Part shown: piece after piece, positions 5,944 to 8,183 of the stretch | Position numbering within the stretch: position 1 is the first letter of the stretch | Layout: every line of letters begins with the position of its first letter | NCBI GenBank assembly: GCA_944373065.1 | Contig: CALWAJ010000056.1 | Coordinates: forward strand, 1 to 8,183 | From: an uncultured Bacilli bacterium | Lineage (GTDB): Bacteria; Bacillota_I; Bacilli_A; RF39; UBA660 | DNA length: 8,183 nucleotides | Direction of reading: 5' to 3' | The notes under the pieces: model-generated | Told to the model about the DNA's origin: nothing | Seen by the model: the letters and a program-made list of their open reading frames with translations, nothing else | Database searches by the model: none | Program-made: the position numbers and the translations under genes

Positions 5944-6697
5944 TTTTAAATCTCCTTATTGTAAGTTCCAAATATTCTTTCTCTTTATCTATTCCAATAT
6001 AATTTCTATTTAATCTATTTGCTACTATTCCAGTAGTACCACTTCCATTAAAAGGATCTAGTATTAAATCTCCTTCATCAGTTGAAGAGAGTATTATTTT
6101 TTCAAGTATAACTTCTGGCTTTTGTGTAGGGTGTTTCCCAAACTTTTTCTCACTAGGTTTAGTTAATGATGACTCCCATACATCTTTAGCTTGCTTACCA
6201 CCGTTTAACTCTTTCATTAAGTCATAATTAAATTTATATTTAACATTCTTTAAATCCTTTTTTGCCCAAAGAATAGTTTCTGTTGAATGTACAAAACATT
6301 TACAACTTATATTAGGAGGAGGATTTAATTTTTTCCAAGTAATATTATTTATTATTTTAAAGCCTTCTTGTTCTAAAGCCATACCTATAGAATAAATGTT
6401 ATGCATAGTTCCACTTATCCAAATAGTCCCATTATCTTTTAATACTTGATAACATAATTTAATCCATTTTCTATTAAACTTATGTTTTTCTTCTATACTA
6501 ATTTTCTTATCCCAATCTCCTTTATTGACAGACTTCATTTTTCCTCCACTACAAGTAATACCATCACCTGATAAAAAATAAGGAGGATCTGCAAAAATCA
6601 TATCAATACTTTTAGGTTCTATTTTCTTTAATTCTTTCAAAGAATCACCTAAAATCAATTTAAAATTTTCTTTGTCATAGTAGTATTTACTCTTCAA
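5930..6697 (-). CDS. dpnA: DpnA-like beta-class adenine methyltransferase (second GATC methylase)
   Basis: A 255-aa N6-adenine methyltransferase of the DpnA type. The catalytic DPPY (37-40, within MIFADPPYFLS) precedes the S-adenosylmethionine motif DPFNGSGTTG (214-223), the order of the beta class. Family stretches recalled from DpnA include GDWDK (60-64), FNRKWI (74-79), WISGTMHNIYSIGMALEQEG (93-112), CFVHSTETILWA (134-145) and KHPTQKPE (188-195). In pneumococcus DpnA also methylates single-stranded GATC and protects incoming transforming DNA; whether that holds here is inference. The start is a TTG at 6695-6697, supported by a strong GGGGAGGT 5 bases upstream; the next in-frame ATG is residue 33, inside motif IV. 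It follows the DpnM-like gene by 17 bases and overlaps the next gene by 14. Confidence 0.93.
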   Translation of the reverse strand: MKSKYYYDKENFKLILGDSLKELKKIEPKSIDMIFADPPYFLSGDGITCSGGKMKSVNKGDWDKKISIEEKHKFNRKWIKLCYQVLKDNGTIWISGTMHNIYSIGMALEQEGFKIINNITWKKLNPPPNISCKCFVHSTETILWAKKDLKNVKYKFNYDLMKELNGGKQAKDVWESSLTKPSEKKFGKHPTQKPEVILEKIILSSTDEGDLILDPFNGSGTTGIVANRLNRNYIGIDKEKEYLELTIRRFKNGIN

Positions 6698-6702
6698 GCT
6701 TT

Positions 6703-6710
6703 ACCTCCCC
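6703..6710 (-). promoter_or_regulatory. Ribosome binding site fixing the TTG start of dpnA
   Basis: GGGGAGGT on the minus strand lies 5 bases before the TTG at 6695-6697. No ATG or GTG in this frame precedes the catalytic DPPY motif closely enough to give a full domain, so this site decides the start. A strong site paired with a weak start codon may tune the amount of the second methylase. Confidence 0.75.
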
Positions 6711-6714
6711 TATA

Positions 6715-7566
6715 TTAATTATCATTTTCAACATTATCATAATTTGTGATAATAACTTCTTCTACAGTTCCCCTATCTTTAGCTTTTGCTCCTATATTTC
6801 TTTTCGCTTCAATATAGTGAAAGTTATAGTCTTTATAAAGCTCCTTTACTAGTGAAGTATTATAATTAGATAACATTACATAACATCCTCTTTTATCTAA
6901 GTCCTTAAATACTTCTGCTAATCTTTTATGTTCTTCTTTACCAAAGCCATTTTCCGTATAGCTATTAAAAGTAGAAGTATCAGAGTCATATGGAGGATCA
7001 AAGTATATAAAGTCCCCTTTTTTAGCATCTTTAACTGCTTCATCAAAATCAGTACTTAATATTTTAACATCATTAGTATTAAGATAAACATATACAAGTG
7101 TTAAATTACTTCCATCATAAGTATTAACTTTATTTTTTTTACCAAATGGTACATTAAACTCATTTTTACTGTTAACTCTATATAAGCCATTAAAACAAGC
7201 TTTATTTAAATAAATAGTTCTAGCAGCTCTCTTATAATCAGCAAGATGGCTAAACTTTTTCTTATCTCTATCTAAATTTCTTATTTCATAATAATATTCT
7301 TCAGAATGATTTAGTTCATGCTTATTTAACTCATTACACATAGAAGTAAATTTTTTATCATCTTTAATACATTCATATACATTCATTAATTCTTTATTAT
7401 AATCATTTATGACTGCTTTTTTAGGAGCAAGTTCAAATAATAAAGCACCTCCTCCAACAAATGGTTCATAATATGTATCAAAGTGTAAAGGTGCTAATTT
7501 AATTAACTTATCAACAACTGATCTTTTTCCTCCTGCCCATTTAACAAATGGTTTTCCTTTTAACAT
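6715..7566 (-). CDS. dpnM: Dam/DpnM-like alpha-class adenine methyltransferase (GATC)
   Basis: A 283-aa N6-adenine methyltransferase of the D12/Dam class, close to the length I recall for DpnM. Motif order is alpha class: KWAGGKR (9-15, motif X), YYEPFVGGGALLFEL (32-46, motif I, S-adenosylmethionine binding), target-recognition region about 60-160 with LNKACFNGLYRVN (120-132), and the catalytic YFDPPYD (188-194). It should methylate adenine in double-stranded GATC and protect the host from the nuclease encoded downstream. The start is the ATG at 7564-7566, with GGAGG 8 bases upstream; an in-frame TTG at 7579-7581 would lie in the ribosome site. It is first in the operon, behind its own promoter, so protection would be made before the nuclease. 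Confidence 0.94.
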   Translation of the reverse strand: MLKGKPFVKWAGGKRSVVDKLIKLAPLHFDTYYEPFVGGGALLFELAPKKAVINDYNKELMNVYECIKDDKKFTSMCNELNKHELNHSEEYYYEIRNLDRDKKKFSHLADYKRAARTIYLNKACFNGLYRVNSKNEFNVPFGKKNKVNTYDGSNLTLVYVYLNTNDVKILSTDFDEAVKDAKKGDFIYFDPPYDSDTSTFNSYTENGFGKEEHKRLAEVFKDLDKRGCYVMLSNYNTSLVKELYKDYNFHYIEAKRNIGAKAKDRGTVEEVIITNYDNVENDN

Positions 7567-7614
7567 TTCTACCACCTCCAAGATGTCATAACTTATAGTA
7601 CAAATACCATTTTA

Positions 7615-7624
7615 ATTATATCAT
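7615..7624 (-). promoter_or_regulatory. Extended -10 promoter of the R-M operon
   Basis: The minus strand reads TGATATAAT, a TGnTATAAT extended -10 box, with the hexamer at plus positions 7615-7620. No good -35 box is seen 16-18 bases upstream (only TTTTAA-like bases near 7638-7643), which an extended -10 can tolerate. Transcription would begin near 7608, leaving a leader of about 40 bases before the ATG at 7566. It lies just after the terminator of the P-type ATPase gene, fitting the start of a separate unit. Confidence 0.55.
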
Positions 7625-7658
7625 TGATTAACTGTATTTAAAAGCTATAGTAGTTATT

Positions 7659-7688
7659 TTAACAAACAAAAAGAGCCTAAGCTCTCTT
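7659..7688 (-). terminator. Rho-independent terminator of the P-type ATPase gene
   Basis: On the minus strand AAGAGAGC (7681-7688) pairs with GCTCTTTT (7669-7676) around a 4-base loop, giving 8 pairs including one G-U. The hairpin is followed by a T-rich tail (TGTTTGTT). It lies 16 bases past the ATPase stop codon and before the promoter of the methylase operon, so it insulates the two units. Confidence 0.75.
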
Positions 7689-7703
7689 AATAAAACTATT
7701 TAA

Positions 7704-8183
7704 TTACTTCTTTCTTTTATTTACAACTTTAAATATATCAAAAGGTAATATTGCTAGTAACACTAAACCAATTATAAGAAGCCACCATTTTAGTTCTAAT
7801 GGCATTGTATTGGCAACAGTATTAAAGAAAGGAACATAAACAAACATAGTTAAACCAATAATAACATCCAGATTAACAATTAAAGATACTTTATCCTTAA
7901 AACTCTTAACAAATGCTTTTAAAGTAAAGTCATTACCTCTTAACTGATATGTAATAAGCATAATAGATAATACTAAAATTGCATATGCAACTGTTATTGA
8001 TAAATTAGTATCAATATTATTATGAATTAAAAGAAAATAAGTTATAAATACTACTAGAAAGATTAATAGTCCTTGAGAAATACTACTAATAGCATTTTTT
8101 ACATTCAAAATTGCTTCGTTTATATTTCTTGGTTTTTCCTGCATAATATCTGAAGAAGGTTTTATTCTTTGAAAAACAATTGA
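7704..8183 (-). CDS. P-type ATPase, calcium-type, C-terminal membrane domain (N-terminus off window)
   Basis: The last 159 residues of a larger protein are visible. An internal ATG at 8142-8144 has no credible ribosome site, and the frame stays open through the window edge, adding SIVFQRIKPSSDI. The resulting 'SIVFQ...DIM..KPRN' segment matches the start of the cation-ATPase C-terminal domain of type II P-type ATPases, where 'DIM..PPR' follows the sixth transmembrane helix. Four hydrophobic segments follow (QGLLIFLVVFITYFLLI; ITVAYAILVLSIMLI; VNLDVIIGLTMFVYVPFF; WWLLIIGLVLLAILPF), matching M7-M10, then a basic cytoplasmic tail. The family pumps Ca2+ or related cations across the membrane; ion specificity cannot be read because M4-M6 and the phosphorylation site are outside. 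It ends at its own terminator and is unlikely to belong to the defence operon. Confidence 0.85.
   Translation of the reverse strand, partial: SIVFQRIKPSSDIMQEKPRNINEAILNVKNAISSISQGLLIFLVVFITYFLLIHNNIDTNLSITVAYAILVLSIMLITYQLRGNDFTLKAFVKSFKDKVSLIVNLDVIIGLTMFVYVPFFNTVANTMPLELKWWLLIIGLVLLAILPFDIFKVVNKRKK

Larger units (their letters stand above)
1182..7608 (-). other. Predicted defence and DNA-repair operon (dpnM to 72-aa gene)
   Basis: Eight same-strand genes lie between the extended -10 promoter near 7620 and about 1182: dpnM, dpnA, 159-aa gene, dpnB, DUF262-DUF1524 gene, ogt, tag and the 72-aa gene. Successive gaps are 17, -14, -1, 10, 19, 1 and 5 bases, and I find no terminator hairpin or convincing promoter inside. 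One transcript is therefore the simplest reading, though a weak promoter within the 3' end of the DUF262-DUF1524 gene could drive ogt-tag alone. No clear terminator follows the 72-aa gene, so transcription may reach the hairpin at 787-823. Confidence 0.5.

Noticed and set aside
7653..7663. Short inverted repeat GTTATTTTAAC near the operon promoter as an operator
   Set aside because: The arms are only 4 bp in AT-rich DNA within the terminator tail, too short to separate from chance.
7704..8144. A free-standing 146-aa membrane protein starting at the ATG at 8144
   Set aside because: The frame is open to the window edge and the 13 preceding residues continue the P-type ATPase pattern; no ribosome site precedes the ATG. 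It is the C-terminal end of a larger gene.
1..8183. Mobile element or prophage carrying the defence genes
   Set aside because: No transposase, integrase, terminal inverted repeats, tRNA attachment site or phage structural gene is visible, so any transfer is only inferred from gene content.

Overview
The window is AT-rich DNA from a low-GC Gram-positive bacterium (Bacillota or a Mollicutes-like relative). This rests on base composition, strong GGAGG-type ribosome binding sites, TATAAT promoters and protein families typical of that group. The reading frames are intact under the standard bacterial code: one gene stops with TGA and tryptophan is TGG, so there is no sign of the Mycoplasma code. 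I see no rRNA, tRNA, CRISPR array, insertion sequence, integrase or attachment site, and no stretch over 300 bases without a gene.

Left end (1-830). A truncated minus-strand gene encodes a small protein with three 11-residue repeats. It diverges from a TetR/AcrR-family regulator (277-807). The 118 bases between them hold two face-to-face sigma-A-like promoters and two palindromes, so the regulator probably controls itself and its neighbour. The regulator gene converges on a 92-aa unknown gene, and a U-rich bidirectional hairpin lies across both stop codons.

Centre (1182-7620, all minus strand, read right to left). One transcription unit appears to run from an extended -10 promoter near 7620. 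It starts with a DpnII-type GATC restriction-modification system: an alpha-class Dam-like methylase (DpnM), a beta-class second methylase (DpnA, TTG start), an extra 159-aa gene, and the DpnII/MboI-family nuclease (DpnB). The extra gene sits between methylase and nuclease and is tightly overlapped with both. Ten bases after the nuclease comes a 695-aa DUF262-DUF1524 protein, resembling modification-dependent (type IV, GmrSD-like) nucleases. It is followed without any visible terminator by two alkylation-repair genes, ogt and tag, and a 72-aa basic unknown protein.

Right end (7659-8183). A rho-independent terminator separates the operon from the C-terminal end of a type II (calcium-type) P-type ATPase that runs off the window.

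The methylases should mark GATC on host DNA, the DpnII-like enzyme should cut unmarked GATC, and the DUF262-DUF1524 protein may attack DNA carrying foreign modifications, so the set looks like a two-layer anti-phage island. The association with ogt and tag may be functional, or may only mean that the island inserted upstream of a housekeeping repair operon. The least understood parts are the 159-aa gene inside the R-M cassette, the unassigned C-terminal part of the DUF262-DUF1524 protein, and the three small unknown proteins.
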